Notes: generated by a model from the letters alone, not told the origin. A stretch of DNA of 64,000 nt from Verrucomicrobiales bacterium (GCA_024233215.1 JACKPW010000001.1:186001-250000); one strand, 5' to 3'; positions 25,379-34,630 are shown, counted from the first letter of the stretch. Numbers and translations: made by a program.

Positions 25379-26149
25379 GTGCATCGTTTCCACCTGCCGC
25401 CCACCGCCTGCCTGGGAGACCGGTTGACCCTGACAGCCGACGAGGCGGCACATGCCTTGCGGGTGCTCAGACTATCCGTCGGCGACGTGGTGACCGTGCT
25501 CGATGGCGCGGGGACGGAAGTGGTCTGCAACATCGAGAACCTCTCCCGCGGAGCGGTGTCGCTGACGGCGGTGGAGCGTCGCACGCACGAGCGACCGTTC
25601 ACTGCGGTGATGCTGCTCCAGGCCGTGACCAAGGCGCGCAGCATGGACGTGATTCTGCAGAAAGCCACCGAACTGGGAGCCACCGGGATCGTCCCGGTGC
25701 TGGCGGAACGATGCGTGCCGGACTTTACCCCAAGGGAGGCGGAGCGAAAGCGTGCCAAGTGGCAGGCGGTGACGGTTGAGGCAATGAAGCAGTGCGGCAC
25801 CGCCTGGCTCCCGGTCGTCCACCCTCCGATGTCGCTGCGGACGGTGCTGGCGGAGGTTGGGCGTCAACCGGATGGACTGGCCTTGCTGGGGGATCTCGCC
25901 CCCGGAACCGAGTCGGGACGCGAGATGTTTGCCAGGCAACGGCGATCCCCGGAATGGCCTCCCCGGCTGATCCGGCTCTGGATCGGTCCCGAAGGGGACT
26001 TTGCCCCGCAGGAATACGAGGCGATCCGGGCCAGTGGAGCCGTCTCCATGTCCTTCGGACCACGGGTGCTCCGCAGCGAAACCGCCGCCATTTACGGGCT
26101 TTCCATCATCGCACACGAACTCCAAGGGGAGGCGGGGGCCGGTCGGTAG
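25379..26149 (+). CDS. rsmE: 16S rRNA (uracil(1498)-N(3))-methyltransferase RsmE
   Basis: 256 residues. A PUA-like N-terminal domain (MHRFHLPP..., EAAHALRVLRLSVGD) precedes a SPOUT methyltransferase domain with LQAVTKARSMDVILQKATELG, the SAM-binding IGPEGDFAPQEYE and the trefoil-knot segment LRSETAAIYGL. It methylates U1498 of 16S rRNA. Start is a GTG 10 bp after the dnaJ stop; MHRF is the usual beginning. dnaJ followed by rsmE is a common bacterial gene order. Confidence 0.93.
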   Translation: MHRFHLPPTACLGDRLTLTADEAAHALRVLRLSVGDVVTVLDGAGTEVVCNIENLSRGAVSLTAVERRTHERPFTAVMLLQAVTKARSMDVILQKATELGATGIVPVLAERCVPDFTPREAERKRAKWQAVTVEAMKQCGTAWLPVVHPPMSLRTVLAEVGRQPDGLALLGDLAPGTESGREMFARQRRSPEWPPRLIRLWIGPEGDFAPQEYEAIRASGAVSMSFGPRVLRSETAAIYGLSIIAHELQGEAGAGR

Positions 26150-26213
26150 CCCTGATCACCGAAGTGCACCCACCCGAGGGCCGGCGCACCCGGTCAAGGA
26201 GCCGACAGGGAGG

Positions 26214-27671
26214 CTATTCGTCGGCCTCCTTGACAAGCACAAAGCGATGCACGCCGTCCCGCGTGAAGTTGATCGTTACTCCCTGCTTCTGATCCGCGTT
26301 GCCGGCGGCATCGATGAATTCGCGCAGGGTCCGGACGGTGTGGCCGTTGACGTCGGTCACCACGTCCCCTGATTCGAGCCCTGCCCGTTCGGCAGGAGTT
26401 CCCGGCTCCACTTCGGTTACGACGACACCGTCCGATGACTCGAGGTGGTAGCGCTGGGCCAGTTCGTCGGTCAGCGGGCGAACGGTGAAACCCAGGGTGG
26501 CGAGGCTCTCCAAGGCCTGACGGGGACGGACGGATGCGAGGGTCCCACCACCCTCAGGCCAGGCCTCGGGGGTGACCTTGACCGTTGTTTCCCGATTGTT
26601 GCGGACCACGCGCAGTTCCACGGGTTTGCCGATGGTCTTGGACCGGATCTCGTTCTTGAGGTCCTGCGCCGTGCTGACGGGATGATCCTCCACCGAAGTG
26701 ATGACATCGCCGAGTTGGAGATCCGACTTGGAAGCGGGCCCGGTCTCGACAATGCCGCGTACGACGACTCCGTCCTCGACCCCGCGTGCCCTGGAGCGGA
26801 AGGCGGGGAAGTCCTTCAGGGCCATGATTTCCACCCCGAGCCAGGCCCGGGTGAAGCGGCCGTTCTCAATGAGTTGCCAGGCGACCTCCCTGACGAGATT
26901 ACTCGGGATGGCGAAACCGATACCGGTGTTCAGTCCCTTGATCAGGGTGTTTATGCCGATGACCTCGCCGTCAATGTTGACCAGGGGCCCGCCGCTGTTT
27001 CCCGGATTGATGTTCGCGTCCGTTTGGATGAAGTCCTGGTCCATCTCGGGGGCGTTGAGCACCGATCGGGCCTTGGCACTCACGTGGCCGAAAGTGACGC
27101 TGTAATCCAGTTCAAAGGGGGCGCCGATGGCGATGGCGAACTCCCCGACCCGCACGTTCTGAGAATCCGCGAAATCCACCGCGGGCAGGTCGTCCGCCTC
27201 GATCTTGACGACGGCCACATCGGACTGGTCGTCCACGCCCCGTACGACTCCATTGAAGACCTTGCCGTTCTTGAACCGGACCTTGATCCGCTCCGCGCCG
27301 TCCACCACGTGGCTGTTGGTGACGATGTACCCGTCCTCGCGCACCACCACACCCGAGCCCTGGCCGGCAACCCGGGGCAGGTTGCGGGATCCGTCCGGTT
27401 GCTCGAACTGGCGGCGGAACCTCGGAGGGAGCATTTCCCAGAGGGAGTCATCGTTGTTGCCACCCAACTCCGTGGGGTCCATCCGCTTCTCCACCTCGAT
27501 CACCACAACTGCGGCGGACACCTTTTCCGCCACCTGGATGAACGCCTGGTTGAGCTGCCGGGCCACTTCCATCGGATCTGCCGCCTGCGTGGCCGCGGTG
27601 CTCGCGCAGAGCAACAACGTTGACAGGCCCAAGCCGCCGATCCCTCGAATCCAGTTTTCGCTTCGTTTCAT
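26214..27671 (-). CDS. DegP/HtrA-type periplasmic serine protease
   Basis: 485 residues. A signal peptide (to about residue 30, ...STAATQA) directs it to the periplasm. The trypsin-like domain has the triad His121 (TNSHVVDG), Asp151 (QSDVAVV) and Ser226 (GNSGGPL); two PDZ domains follow (about 290-380 and 410-480). It degrades or refolds misfolded envelope proteins. The start at 27671 is set by the signal peptide. Convergent with rsmE (64 bp apart) and divergent from rpsU. degP, degQ and mucD cannot be told apart from sequence alone. Confidence 0.93.
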   Translation of the reverse strand: MKRSENWIRGIGGLGLSTLLLCASTAATQAADPMEVARQLNQAFIQVAEKVSAAVVVIEVEKRMDPTELGGNNDDSLWEMLPPRFRRQFEQPDGSRNLPRVAGQGSGVVVREDGYIVTNSHVVDGAERIKVRFKNGKVFNGVVRGVDDQSDVAVVKIEADDLPAVDFADSQNVRVGEFAIAIGAPFELDYSVTFGHVSAKARSVLNAPEMDQDFIQTDANINPGNSGGPLVNIDGEVIGINTLIKGLNTGIGFAIPSNLVREVAWQLIENGRFTRAWLGVEIMALKDFPAFRSRARGVEDGVVVRGIVETGPASKSDLQLGDVITSVEDHPVSTAQDLKNEIRSKTIGKPVELRVVRNNRETTVKVTPEAWPEGGGTLASVRPRQALESLATLGFTVRPLTDELAQRYHLESSDGVVVTEVEPGTPAERAGLESGDVVTDVNGHTVRTLREFIDAAGNADQKQGVTINFTRDGVHRFVLVKEADE

Positions 27672-28012
27672 TTGTGCATCTCGAATCTGCCACTGTTTGA
27701 TGGAGTTGCGAACGTCACGTTCAAATCCTGAGGGGGTTTGTTGGTTTGGCTCCCCGTTGCGGGTGGGGAAGAGCGTGGGGCGTCGCATGGACGGTGCCAG
27801 GACGGGATCTCGGCGCCCTGCGCCGGTGACGGAGAGTGGGGGTAATCAACGCAACCAACCTGGCCGCAATGAGTTGAGCTGGTCCAGGGCGGCCGGCGAC
27901 ATTCCGCTGCAGAGCGCCATTGACAGCGGGCCGGGGGGCTCGTAAAGTCTGCGTCCCAGTCCGGAAAGGCAGGCCAAATTGGGACGGGATAACGGAAAGA
28001 GGTGAGACAACT
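27672..28012. other. 341-bp divergent regulatory spacer between degP-like gene and rpsU
   Basis: Holds the rpsU promoter (27920-27948) and, near the protease gene, a small palindrome gaacgtcacgttc (27710-27722) that might be an operator; a weak minus-strand ttgaac/atcaaa pair overlaps it. Frames through the region give no recognisable protein. Confidence 0.5.
27920..27948 (+). promoter_or_regulatory. Sigma70-type promoter of rpsU
   Basis: Consensus ttgaca (27920-27925) and taaagt (27943-27948) are spaced by exactly 17 bp. Transcription would begin about 55-60 bases upstream of the rpsU UUG start. A ribosome-binding site (aaagaggtgag, 27996-28006) lies downstream of it. Confidence 0.7.
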
Positions 28013-28210
28013 TTGACTGAGATCAGACTTAAGAAGGGTGAACCGGTGGAGAAAGCGCTGCGGCGCCTGAAGAAGAGACTCGATCGGGAAGGCACGCTGC
28101 GGGAAGTGCGCAACCATCGGCATTTTGAGAAGCCAAGCGAACGGCGCCGGCGCAAGATGAAGGTCGCGAAATTCTCTGCGATGCTGAGTGCGCGTTACGC
28201 GAACATGTAG
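28013..28210 (+). CDS. rpsU: 30S ribosomal protein S21
   Basis: 65 residues, highly basic, with the S21 signature KGEPVEKALRRLKKR followed by a KPSERRRRK segment. Conserved sequence begins at TEIRLKKGE, so the start is the UUG at 28013, which has aaagaggtgag seven bases upstream; an open frame back to ATG 27920 would begin on top of the -35 box and is rejected. It is a monocistronic unit bounded by a promoter and a strong terminator. S21 helps mRNA pairing with 16S rRNA. Confidence 0.94.
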   Translation: MTEIRLKKGEPVEKALRRLKKRLDREGTLREVRNHRHFEKPSERRRRKMKVAKFSAMLSARYANM

Positions 28211-28238
28211 CGGTCGGTTGAAGACACAAACTCTCGAG

Positions 28239-28277
28239 GGCCGGGCGCTGTGATGATGCTCACAGCCCCGGCCTTTT
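28239..28277 (+). terminator. Rho-independent terminator after rpsU
   Basis: ggccggg(c)gctgtg (28239-28252) pairs with cacagc(c)ccggcc (28261-28273) around an 8-nt loop and is followed by tttt. It ends six bases before the ATG of the next gene, so that gene must be read by terminator read-through or from a promoter overlapping this hairpin. Confidence 0.85.
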
Positions 28278-28282
28278 GAATT

Positions 28283-29197
28283 ATGTATTCCCTTTCAACA
28301 TGTTGGAACTCGCGCCGGCACACGGATGGCCGGGCGATGCTGGAAGAAATCCGGGATCTGGGGTTCGAATACGCCGAGTTGAGTCACGGCATCCGGTTGA
28401 GCTTGGTTCCGGGCATCCTGGATGCCGTGGACACCGGGGTGGTCAAGATCTCCACCCTGCACAACTTCTGCCCCCTTCCAATGGGGGTGAACCATGCCGC
28501 ACCCAATATCTTTCGCTTCACCTCCACGGATCGACGGGAGCGCGAACGGGCCTACCGGCAGACCATCCAGACGATGGAACTGGCGGAACGCGTCAAGGCG
28601 CGGCTGATCGTGCTTCACATGGGGAGCATCGAGATGCGGGATTACACGGACAAGCTGGTCGAAATGGTGGGCAAGGGGCAGGGGAACACCTCCCGCTATG
28701 AACGCCTCTGCTATGAGGTGGAGGAGCGCCGCCAGGAGCGCCGCGAGGTCCACGAGGCGCACGCCTACGAGATCCTGAGCTTCCTGGAGCGTGAGGCGGT
28801 CAAGCGCGGGTTGATGCTGGGCATCGAGAACCGTGAGTCGCTCGAGGAGATCCCGTTCGAAACCGACTTCGGCTTCCTCTTCATGCAGTTCAACTCGGGC
28901 GCCGTGCGCTATTGGCACGATTGCGGGCACGGTCAGATCAAGGAGAACATCGGTTTCATCCGCCACGCCGAGCATGTCATGGGTCTGGCGGAGCACCTCG
29001 CGGGGTTTCACATTCATGACGTGGTGTTCCCCGGGCGCGACCACGTGCCGCCGGGGAAGGGCATGATCGATTATACGTCGCTGGCGCCTGCCGTACGGCC
29101 CGAACACATCAAGGTCCTGGAACTCCATCCCGCGGTTGAACCGGAGGAGGTCCGGGAGAGCTTTGCCCACATGAAGTCGCTCTGGGGAGAGGAGTGA
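28283..29197 (+). CDS. Sugar phosphate isomerase/epimerase family (AP-endonuclease-2 TIM barrel)
   Basis: 304 residues, no signal peptide. Metal-binding residues typical of the fold are visible in IVLHMGS, GIENRE, WHDCGHGQIKE and FHIHDVVFPGRDHVPPGKG. The family isomerises or epimerises keto-sugars and inositols; the substrate is not evident. It heads a three-gene run: the next gene starts at the GTGA overlapping its stop. The ATG is only a few bases after the rpsU terminator. Confidence 0.87.
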   Translation: MYSLSTCWNSRRHTDGRAMLEEIRDLGFEYAELSHGIRLSLVPGILDAVDTGVVKISTLHNFCPLPMGVNHAAPNIFRFTSTDRRERERAYRQTIQTMELAERVKARLIVLHMGSIEMRDYTDKLVEMVGKGQGNTSRYERLCYEVEERRQERREVHEAHAYEILSFLEREAVKRGLMLGIENRESLEEIPFETDFGFLFMQFNSGAVRYWHDCGHGQIKENIGFIRHAEHVMGLAEHLAGFHIHDVVFPGRDHVPPGKGMIDYTSLAPAVRPEHIKVLELHPAVEPEEVRESFAHMKSLWGEE

Positions 29198-30333
29198 AGC
29201 CCCGTCGGCCAGCCTGGAAGCTGTTGGCCCGGTTGGCCGTCTGCTTGGTCCTGCTCGCGTTCGCCTTCCACGGGATCTTCATGCACGAAGGCCGGGTGGC
29301 CTGGGAGGAGGCGGGCCGCGATTGGGCTCAACTCAGCCGTTCCCGGCAGTGGCTGGAAGCCTGGACCCTGGGGCCGGGAAGCCTTTGGAAGACCATCCTG
29401 ATGTTGCGTCCCATGGACGCCGCGCTGTCGTTGGCCTTCATGGGGGCGACCATTGTGGCGGGGCTCTTCCGCTGGCATCTGTTTCTCACGGCGCAGGGCC
29501 TTGGCCTTTCGCTTGGCCGGACCGCGGAGATTTCCTTCGTGGCCCACTTCTTCAACTCCGTGCTCCTGGGATCCGCGGGGGGCGATCTGATGAAGGCGCT
29601 TTATGCGGCGCGTGAGACGCACCACCTCAAGGCGGAGTCGGTGATGACGGTGGTGGTGGATCGGTTGGTGGGGTTGTTCGCGACCCTGTTCTTCGCCGCG
29701 GTGATGATGATCGCCAACGTGGATCTGCTGCGGGCGCACGGCCGGTTGACCGCGGTCTCGGGGGTCGTGCTCGGAAGCCTCGCCCTGGTTACGGTGGTGG
29801 CGGTGCTGTCTTTCTGGGGGGGGCTGAGCCGGTTGTGGTCCAACGGGCGGAATCTCCTCGCGCGGCTTCCCCAAGGCGCCCTGATCGAGCGTTCGCTGAT
29901 GGCAGCGCGGGGGTACGGTCGGCATCCCGGTACGCTGCTTGCCGCCTTGGGGTGGTCGATGGTGCTCAACACCGCCTGCGTCCTCCAGGTGTGGGCGCTC
30001 ACCCGGGGTCTCGGGGTCCACGTCCCGGTGCGCTGGCTGCTGGTCATCATTCCCGTGGTTGTCTTTCTCTCGTCGATCCCAATCACTCCGAACGGACTGG
30101 GCGTCCGCGAAAACCTCTATGTCTGGATGTTGACCGTCCCGGAAATCGGCATGCCGGCCACCACTGCCCTCAGCCTGTCGCTGCTCGCCTTCGCCGGCAG
30201 CCTGTTGTGGAGCCTCGTCGGGGGCGTGGTCTACCTTGGGTTTCGCCGCAAACACCACCTGCTCGAGGTGGCGCAGGCGAGCGAGAGTGGGCCGGAGGAG
30301 ACTTCTGCCCCGTCTCCACCCGGACTGGTGTGA
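29194..30333 (+). CDS. Lysylphosphatidylglycerol-synthase-TM family (UPF0104) membrane protein
   Basis: 379 residues with about eight membrane spans. Family hallmarks are FVAHFFNSVLLGSAGGDLMKALYA and SIPITPNGLGVREN. There is no C-terminal MprF catalytic domain, so it is unlikely to make lysyl-PG; stand-alone members are thought to act as lipid flippases or transporters. Starts with GTG overlapping the previous stop (GTGA), and its own stop overlaps the GTG of the CCA-adding enzyme gene the same way. Confidence 0.85.
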   Translation: MKPRRPAWKLLARLAVCLVLLAFAFHGIFMHEGRVAWEEAGRDWAQLSRSRQWLEAWTLGPGSLWKTILMLRPMDAALSLAFMGATIVAGLFRWHLFLTAQGLGLSLGRTAEISFVAHFFNSVLLGSAGGDLMKALYAARETHHLKAESVMTVVVDRLVGLFATLFFAAVMMIANVDLLRAHGRLTAVSGVVLGSLALVTVVAVLSFWGGLSRLWSNGRNLLARLPQGALIERSLMAARGYGRHPGTLLAALGWSMVLNTACVLQVWALTRGLGVHVPVRWLLVIIPVVVFLSSIPITPNGLGVRENLYVWMLTVPEIGMPATTALSLSLLAFAGSLLWSLVGGVVYLGFRRKHHLLEVAQASESGPEETSAPSPPGLV

Positions 30334-31667
30334 AAGTGCCCCGCGATCTTCCCCTTGCCGGCGCGGCCATCGACGTGGTCCGCCGCCTCCGCGACCATGG
30401 CCACGAGGCCTTCTGGGTGGGCGGCTGCGTGCGCGATTTCCTCCTCGGCCGAACGCCCGGCGACATTGACGTCGGCACCTCGGCGCGCCCGGAGGTCATT
30501 GAACGGCTCTTTGCCCGGACGGTACCGGTGGGGCGCCAGTTCGGGGTGATCCTGGTCCTGCATCGTGGCTTCTCCATTGAAGTCGCCACCTTCCGGGCGG
30601 AAACGGGGTATTCCGACGGACGGCGACCGGACCGCGTGGAATTTGTCGATGCCCGGGCTGATGCCATGCGGCGTGATTTTACCATCAACGGCATGTTCTA
30701 CGACCCGATCGACGGCGTCCTGCATGACTGGGTGGAGGGCCGGCGGGATCTGGACTCCGGGATCATCCGCGCAATCGGGGTGCCGGGGGAACGGTTTGGA
30801 GAGGATCGACTGAGGATGCTGCGGGCGGTCCGGTTTGCCACGCAACTTGGTTTCGCCGTTGAGCCGCGCACCTGGGAGGCAATCCAGGGCACGGCGGCCA
30901 CGATTCGCGGCATCAGTGCCGAGCGCATTCGCGAGGAACTCCTGAGGTTGCTGCGTCCCCCCGGTGCCGCACGCGGTCTGCGTTTGTTGCACGACAGTGG
31001 ACTTTTGCGAGTGATCCTCCCCGAAGTCGAGGTGTTCCGGGGCTGTGAACAGGGAGCGGAATACCACCCCGAGGGCGACGTGTTCGAGCACGTCTGCCTC
31101 ATGCTCGATCAGTTGCCCGCCGACAGTCCGGCATTGCTGCCGTGGGCGGTCCTGCTGCATGACGTCGGCAAGCCACCCACCGCACAGCACGAACCCGGAA
31201 CCGGGCGCATCCGTTTCTTCGGACACGAACGCATCGGTGCTGACATGGCGGAGACCATCCTGCGAAGGCTTCGATTTCCGGTGCGCGAGCTGGAACAGGT
31301 GACCACGGCGGTGCGGCATCACATGCAGTTCAAGGACGCCCCGAGGATGCGGAAAGCCACCCTGCGGCGCATGCTCTTGCGGCCGACCTTTCCGCTGGAG
31401 CTGGAGCTGCACCGGCTTGACTGCCTGGGATCGCACGGGCAGTTGGAAACGTGGAACTTCGTTCGAGCTGCGGCCCGGGAACTGGCGGCGAAACCGGAGG
31501 TTCTTCCCCCGTTGCTGACCGGTCACGACCTGATGACCCTGGGGGTGGCACCCGGTCCGGAAATGGGACGCCTGCTGGCGGAGGTGCGGGACCGGCAGTT
31601 GGGGGAGGAACTCACCGCCAAAGAGGAAGCGCTCGAATGGGTGCGGAATTGTCTGCGGCAGGCCTGA
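30330..31667 (+). CDS. CCA tRNA nucleotidyltransferase / poly(A)-polymerase family
   Basis: 445 residues. The nucleotidyltransferase head has GGCVRDFLLGRTPGDIDVGTS (catalytic DxD) and AMRRDFTINGM; GERFGEDRLRMLRAVRFA is the RNA-binding neck; an HD phosphohydrolase-like domain is visible in LLHDVGKPPT. This is the class II tRNA-CCA/poly(A) polymerase arrangement. It adds or repairs CCA ends of tRNAs. The start GTG at 30330 overlaps the upstream stop (GTGA); frames further upstream overlap the membrane protein gene and are rejected. Confidence 0.93.
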   Translation: MKVPRDLPLAGAAIDVVRRLRDHGHEAFWVGGCVRDFLLGRTPGDIDVGTSARPEVIERLFARTVPVGRQFGVILVLHRGFSIEVATFRAETGYSDGRRPDRVEFVDARADAMRRDFTINGMFYDPIDGVLHDWVEGRRDLDSGIIRAIGVPGERFGEDRLRMLRAVRFATQLGFAVEPRTWEAIQGTAATIRGISAERIREELLRLLRPPGAARGLRLLHDSGLLRVILPEVEVFRGCEQGAEYHPEGDVFEHVCLMLDQLPADSPALLPWAVLLHDVGKPPTAQHEPGTGRIRFFGHERIGADMAETILRRLRFPVRELEQVTTAVRHHMQFKDAPRMRKATLRRMLLRPTFPLELELHRLDCLGSHGQLETWNFVRAAARELAAKPEVLPPLLTGHDLMTLGVAPGPEMGRLLAEVRDRQLGEELTAKEEALEWVRNCLRQA

Positions 31668-31718
31668 GCGCGGAGTTGTGGCCTGGGTAACGGGCGCGGC
31701 CGAATGCCAGTCCGGTGG

Positions 31719-32024
31719 TCAGCCGGCCGTCCCGGGCGAGGCTCCAGGCGAAAGGACCTCCCCGGTTGCGGGGGCCTCCGAATCCCCGAGTTCCTGCAAC
31801 TCGTCCATCTGCCGCAGGTAATCGAGTGTCTGCCGCGCCTCCTCCTCGTCCACCACGCTCAGGGCAAACCCTACGTGTACCACGACGTAGTCGCCGACTC
31901 CGGCTTCGGGCACGTAGGCGAGGTTCACTTCCTTCACCACGCCGCCGAAGCTTACCCGGCCGTTTCGGCGGAACTCGTCCGCTTCCTGAATGCTGAGAAT
32001 CTGACCTGGAACCGCGAGACACAT
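31719..32024 (-). CDS. hypC: Hydrogenase maturation chaperone HypC
   Basis: 101 residues beginning MCLAVPGQI; Cys2 is the residue that carries the Fe(CN)2CO precursor with HypD in [NiFe]-hydrogenase cofactor assembly. The core (2-75) is a normal OB-fold HypC; the last ~25 residues are a Pro/Gly/Ser-rich extension not typical of the family. It starts six bases after the hypF stop, forming a hypF-hypC operon. No hypD, hypE, hypA/B or hydrogenase subunit gene is in the window. Confidence 0.95.
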   Translation of the reverse strand: MCLAVPGQILSIQEADEFRRNGRVSFGGVVKEVNLAYVPEAGVGDYVVVHVGFALSVVDEEEARQTLDYLRQMDELQELGDSEAPATGEVLSPGASPGTAG

Positions 32025-32030
32025 GATCGT

Positions 32031-34469
32031 TTATTCCGGGGAGGATTCCTCCGCCCGCTTGCGCCGGGCCTCAATGCCTGCCGCCACCGCTTGTCCCAAA
32101 GCGATACCCCCGTCGTTGGGAGGGACACGCTGGTGCCAGCAGGGATGGAAACCGTCACTGCGCAGCCGGTGCACCGTACGTTCCAGCAGGTAGTGATTCT
32201 GGAAACACCCGCCGGTCAGACAGACGCGCTGTTCGCCCACGAGCCGGGCGATGGCCAGGATCACCTCGGCCAGGGTGTTGTGAAACCGGGCGGAGATGCT
32301 CCACACGCGTTCCCCGCGCTTGAGATCATTCAGGATGGCATCCACCGTGGGGCCCCAGTCGTAGAGGATGGTCTCGGGCGCCACCTCAAAGGCATGGCAG
32401 TCGTGATGCACCGGACACGGAACCGGCACCCCGTTGGCGCCGGGGCCGGAGGTCGGTTTCGAAATCAGTTCGAAAGGATACACCTCATCGGAATCGTCCG
32501 GTTCCATCGCGAACTCGAGATCCATGGCGGCCTGCCCCTCAAACTGGGACGAATGCCGGAGTTCCAGGATGGACGCGATGGCATCGAAGAGGCGACCGGC
32601 ACTGGTGGTCTTGGGGGCATTGATGCCGTGCTTCAACGCCGCGTGCAACAGATTCAGTTCCTTGCGCGAAAAGGCCTTGATCGGGCCGAGCAGCTCCTGA
32701 CTGAATACCTGTTCCCCCAGTTGCTCGTAGAGCAGCCCCACTGCCACGCGCCGCGGTTCCTTCACCGCGGCGTCGCCGCCCGGCAGCCGGAAGGGGCGCA
32801 GGCACCCAATGCGCCGCACGGCATCCGGCTGGATCAGCAGGAATTCCCCGCCCCAGATGTCACCGTCCGTGCCCAGCCCCGTGCCGTCCCACGAGACCCC
32901 GAGGGCTGGGGCGGGGGCATCGTTCTCCGCCATGCAGGCCAGCACGTGCGCGTAATGGTGCTGGACGCACACGGTGGGCAGGCCGGATTGCACCGCCGCC
33001 TGGGAGGAGGCGTAATCCGGGTGGGCATCGTGAGCCGCCAGTTCGGGTTCAATGTGCATCAGACGCGACAAATCATGCGCCGACTGCTGGAACGCGGTCA
33101 ACGCCGGGATGTTCGCAAGATCACCCAGATGCTGACTGAGAAAAACGTCGTGACCACGGGCCACGGCCACCGTGCTCTTGAGATGAGCCCCCATCGCAAT
33201 CAGCGGCGGCAACGGATCCCGCACTCTGATCGGCAAGGGCGCAAAGCCCCGGGCACGCCGCAGAACCATCTCGCGACCAAGCCCCACGCGCACGATGGAA
33301 TCATCCACGTGCCGGACAATCGGACGATCATGGACCAGATAGTGATCCGCGATGCCCGACAGCCGGGAACATGCCTCGCGCTCGTCGGTGCAAATCGGTT
33401 CGTCCGAAAGATTGCCGCTGGTCGCCACCACCCACTCGCCGAGGTCCACCATGAGCAGATGGTGCAGCGGATTGGAGGGCAGCATCACTCCCAGCCAGGG
33501 GTTTCCCGGTGCGGTGGCCCGCGCCACCACCCCCTCCGTGGCTTCTCCGCGCGAACGCAGCAGCACGATGGGAGCCTCGGGCGAGCCGAGCGCACGCTGT
33601 TCGAGTTCCCCCACCACGCAAATCTCCTTCACGGCTGCGAGCGAGGGCGCCATCAACGCAAACGGTTTGGCCCCGCGTCGCTTGCGATCCCGGAGCCTCC
33701 GGACCGCCGCTTCGTCCGCCGCCCGCACCATCAGGTGGAATCCCCCCAGGCCCTTGACCGCAACAATCGCTCCGTTCCGCAATGCCCTCACGGTCGCCTG
33801 TAACGCCTCATCGCCCCGGTACAAAACCTGACCCGCCGCATCCCACCAGGCGAGCTGGGGGCCGCAGTCGGGACACGCGTTCGGTTGCGCATGGAAACGC
33901 CGGTCGGCAGGGTTCTCATACTCCTCCCGGCAGCGGCCACACATCGGAAACCGCCTCATCGACGTGTGCGGCCGGTCGTACGGTACCGACTCGATGATGC
34001 TGAAGCGGGGGCCGCAGTGGGTGCAGTTGGTGAAGGGATAGCGATGACGCCGGTTGGCCGGATCGAGGATCTCCTCAAGACAGGCCGGGCAGGTGGCGAT
34101 ATCCGGCAGCACCAGGGCGGTTTGCGCTCCCCCGGTCGTGCTCCGGCGAATCTCGAACTTCCGATACCCCTCCGGTTCCATCCAGGTGGACTCGAGACTG
34201 TGGATGAAGCTCCGCGGCGGACGTTCCCGCTCCAGCCGCAGGCCGAATTCACGCAGCACCGCAGGGCTGCCCTCGACTTCGACAAACACGCCCTGCGCGC
34301 TGTTGCTGACCCACCCGGGCAGCCCCAGCTCCGTTGCCAGGCGAAAGACAAACGGCCGGAACCCCACGCCCTGTACCGCTCCCCGCACCACCAGACGCAG
34401 GCGCTGCCGGCCGGTGTCGGTCGGCGTGGAACCGCCTTCCGTGTGATGACTTTGACAGGCAGAGGACAT
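32031..34469 (-). CDS. hypF: Carbamoyltransferase HypF
   Basis: About 812 residues, converting carbamoyl phosphate to the thiocarboxamide on HypE that becomes the CN ligands of [NiFe]-hydrogenase. Domains in order: acylphosphatase-like (GAVQGVGFRPFVF), two CxxC...CxxC zinc fingers (CPACLEEIL/CTHCGPRF and CGRCREEY/CPDCGP), YrdC-like (GAIVAVKGLGGFHLM, KPFALM) and Kae1-like (VQHHYAHVLACMAE, SWDGTGLGTDGDIWGGEFL). All are intact. The ATG at 34469 is chosen about 25 residues before the acylphosphatase domain; the frame opens further to 34574. Precedes hypC. Confidence 0.96.
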   Translation of the reverse strand: MSSACQSHHTEGGSTPTDTGRQRLRLVVRGAVQGVGFRPFVFRLATELGLPGWVSNSAQGVFVEVEGSPAVLREFGLRLERERPPRSFIHSLESTWMEPEGYRKFEIRRSTTGGAQTALVLPDIATCPACLEEILDPANRRHRYPFTNCTHCGPRFSIIESVPYDRPHTSMRRFPMCGRCREEYENPADRRFHAQPNACPDCGPQLAWWDAAGQVLYRGDEALQATVRALRNGAIVAVKGLGGFHLMVRAADEAAVRRLRDRKRRGAKPFALMAPSLAAVKEICVVGELEQRALGSPEAPIVLLRSRGEATEGVVARATAPGNPWLGVMLPSNPLHHLLMVDLGEWVVATSGNLSDEPICTDEREACSRLSGIADHYLVHDRPIVRHVDDSIVRVGLGREMVLRRARGFAPLPIRVRDPLPPLIAMGAHLKSTVAVARGHDVFLSQHLGDLANIPALTAFQQSAHDLSRLMHIEPELAAHDAHPDYASSQAAVQSGLPTVCVQHHYAHVLACMAENDAPAPALGVSWDGTGLGTDGDIWGGEFLLIQPDAVRRIGCLRPFRLPGGDAAVKEPRRVAVGLLYEQLGEQVFSQELLGPIKAFSRKELNLLHAALKHGINAPKTTSAGRLFDAIASILELRHSSQFEGQAAMDLEFAMEPDDSDEVYPFELISKPTSGPGANGVPVPCPVHHDCHAFEVAPETILYDWGPTVDAILNDLKRGERVWSISARFHNTLAEVILAIARLVGEQRVCLTGGCFQNHYLLERTVHRLRSDGFHPCWHQRVPPNDGGIALGQAVAAGIEARRKRAEESSPE

Positions 34470-34598
34470 GTCCGGTGCTACCCCACCGGGTGACGCACAA
34501 TCCCCCCGGCAGGTGAAGGAGATACTGCTTGGCAGCGTCGACCCCGCACAAGCCCGGGTTTCTCCCTGACCCACCCGACGTAGCCCACCAAACTCGTC

Positions 34599-34630
34599 TT
34601 GACAATTGATTTCAATGTGATATCACATTG
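34599..34630 (+). promoter_or_regulatory. Promoter with overlapping 18-bp palindromic operator
   Basis: A consensus -35 (ttgaca, 34599-34604) is followed after 16 bp by tatcac (34621-34626). The -10 is buried in the perfect palindrome caatgtgatatcacattg (34613-34630). A regulator bound here would block RNA polymerase. It stands about 45 bp upstream of the SPFH gene. The third gene of that operon encodes a ribbon-helix-helix protein, a candidate autoregulator, although the tgatatca core is also typical of GntR/YtrA-type sites. Confidence 0.72.

Noticed and set aside
29835..30329. A 165-codon N-terminal extension of the CCA-adding enzyme
   Set aside because: It overlaps the membrane protein gene in another frame; conserved sequence begins just after the GTG at 30330.
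31704..33803. A 699-codon plus-strand frame over hypC and hypF
   Set aside because: hypF and hypC on the minus strand have unmistakable domain motifs; this frame is antisense shadow.
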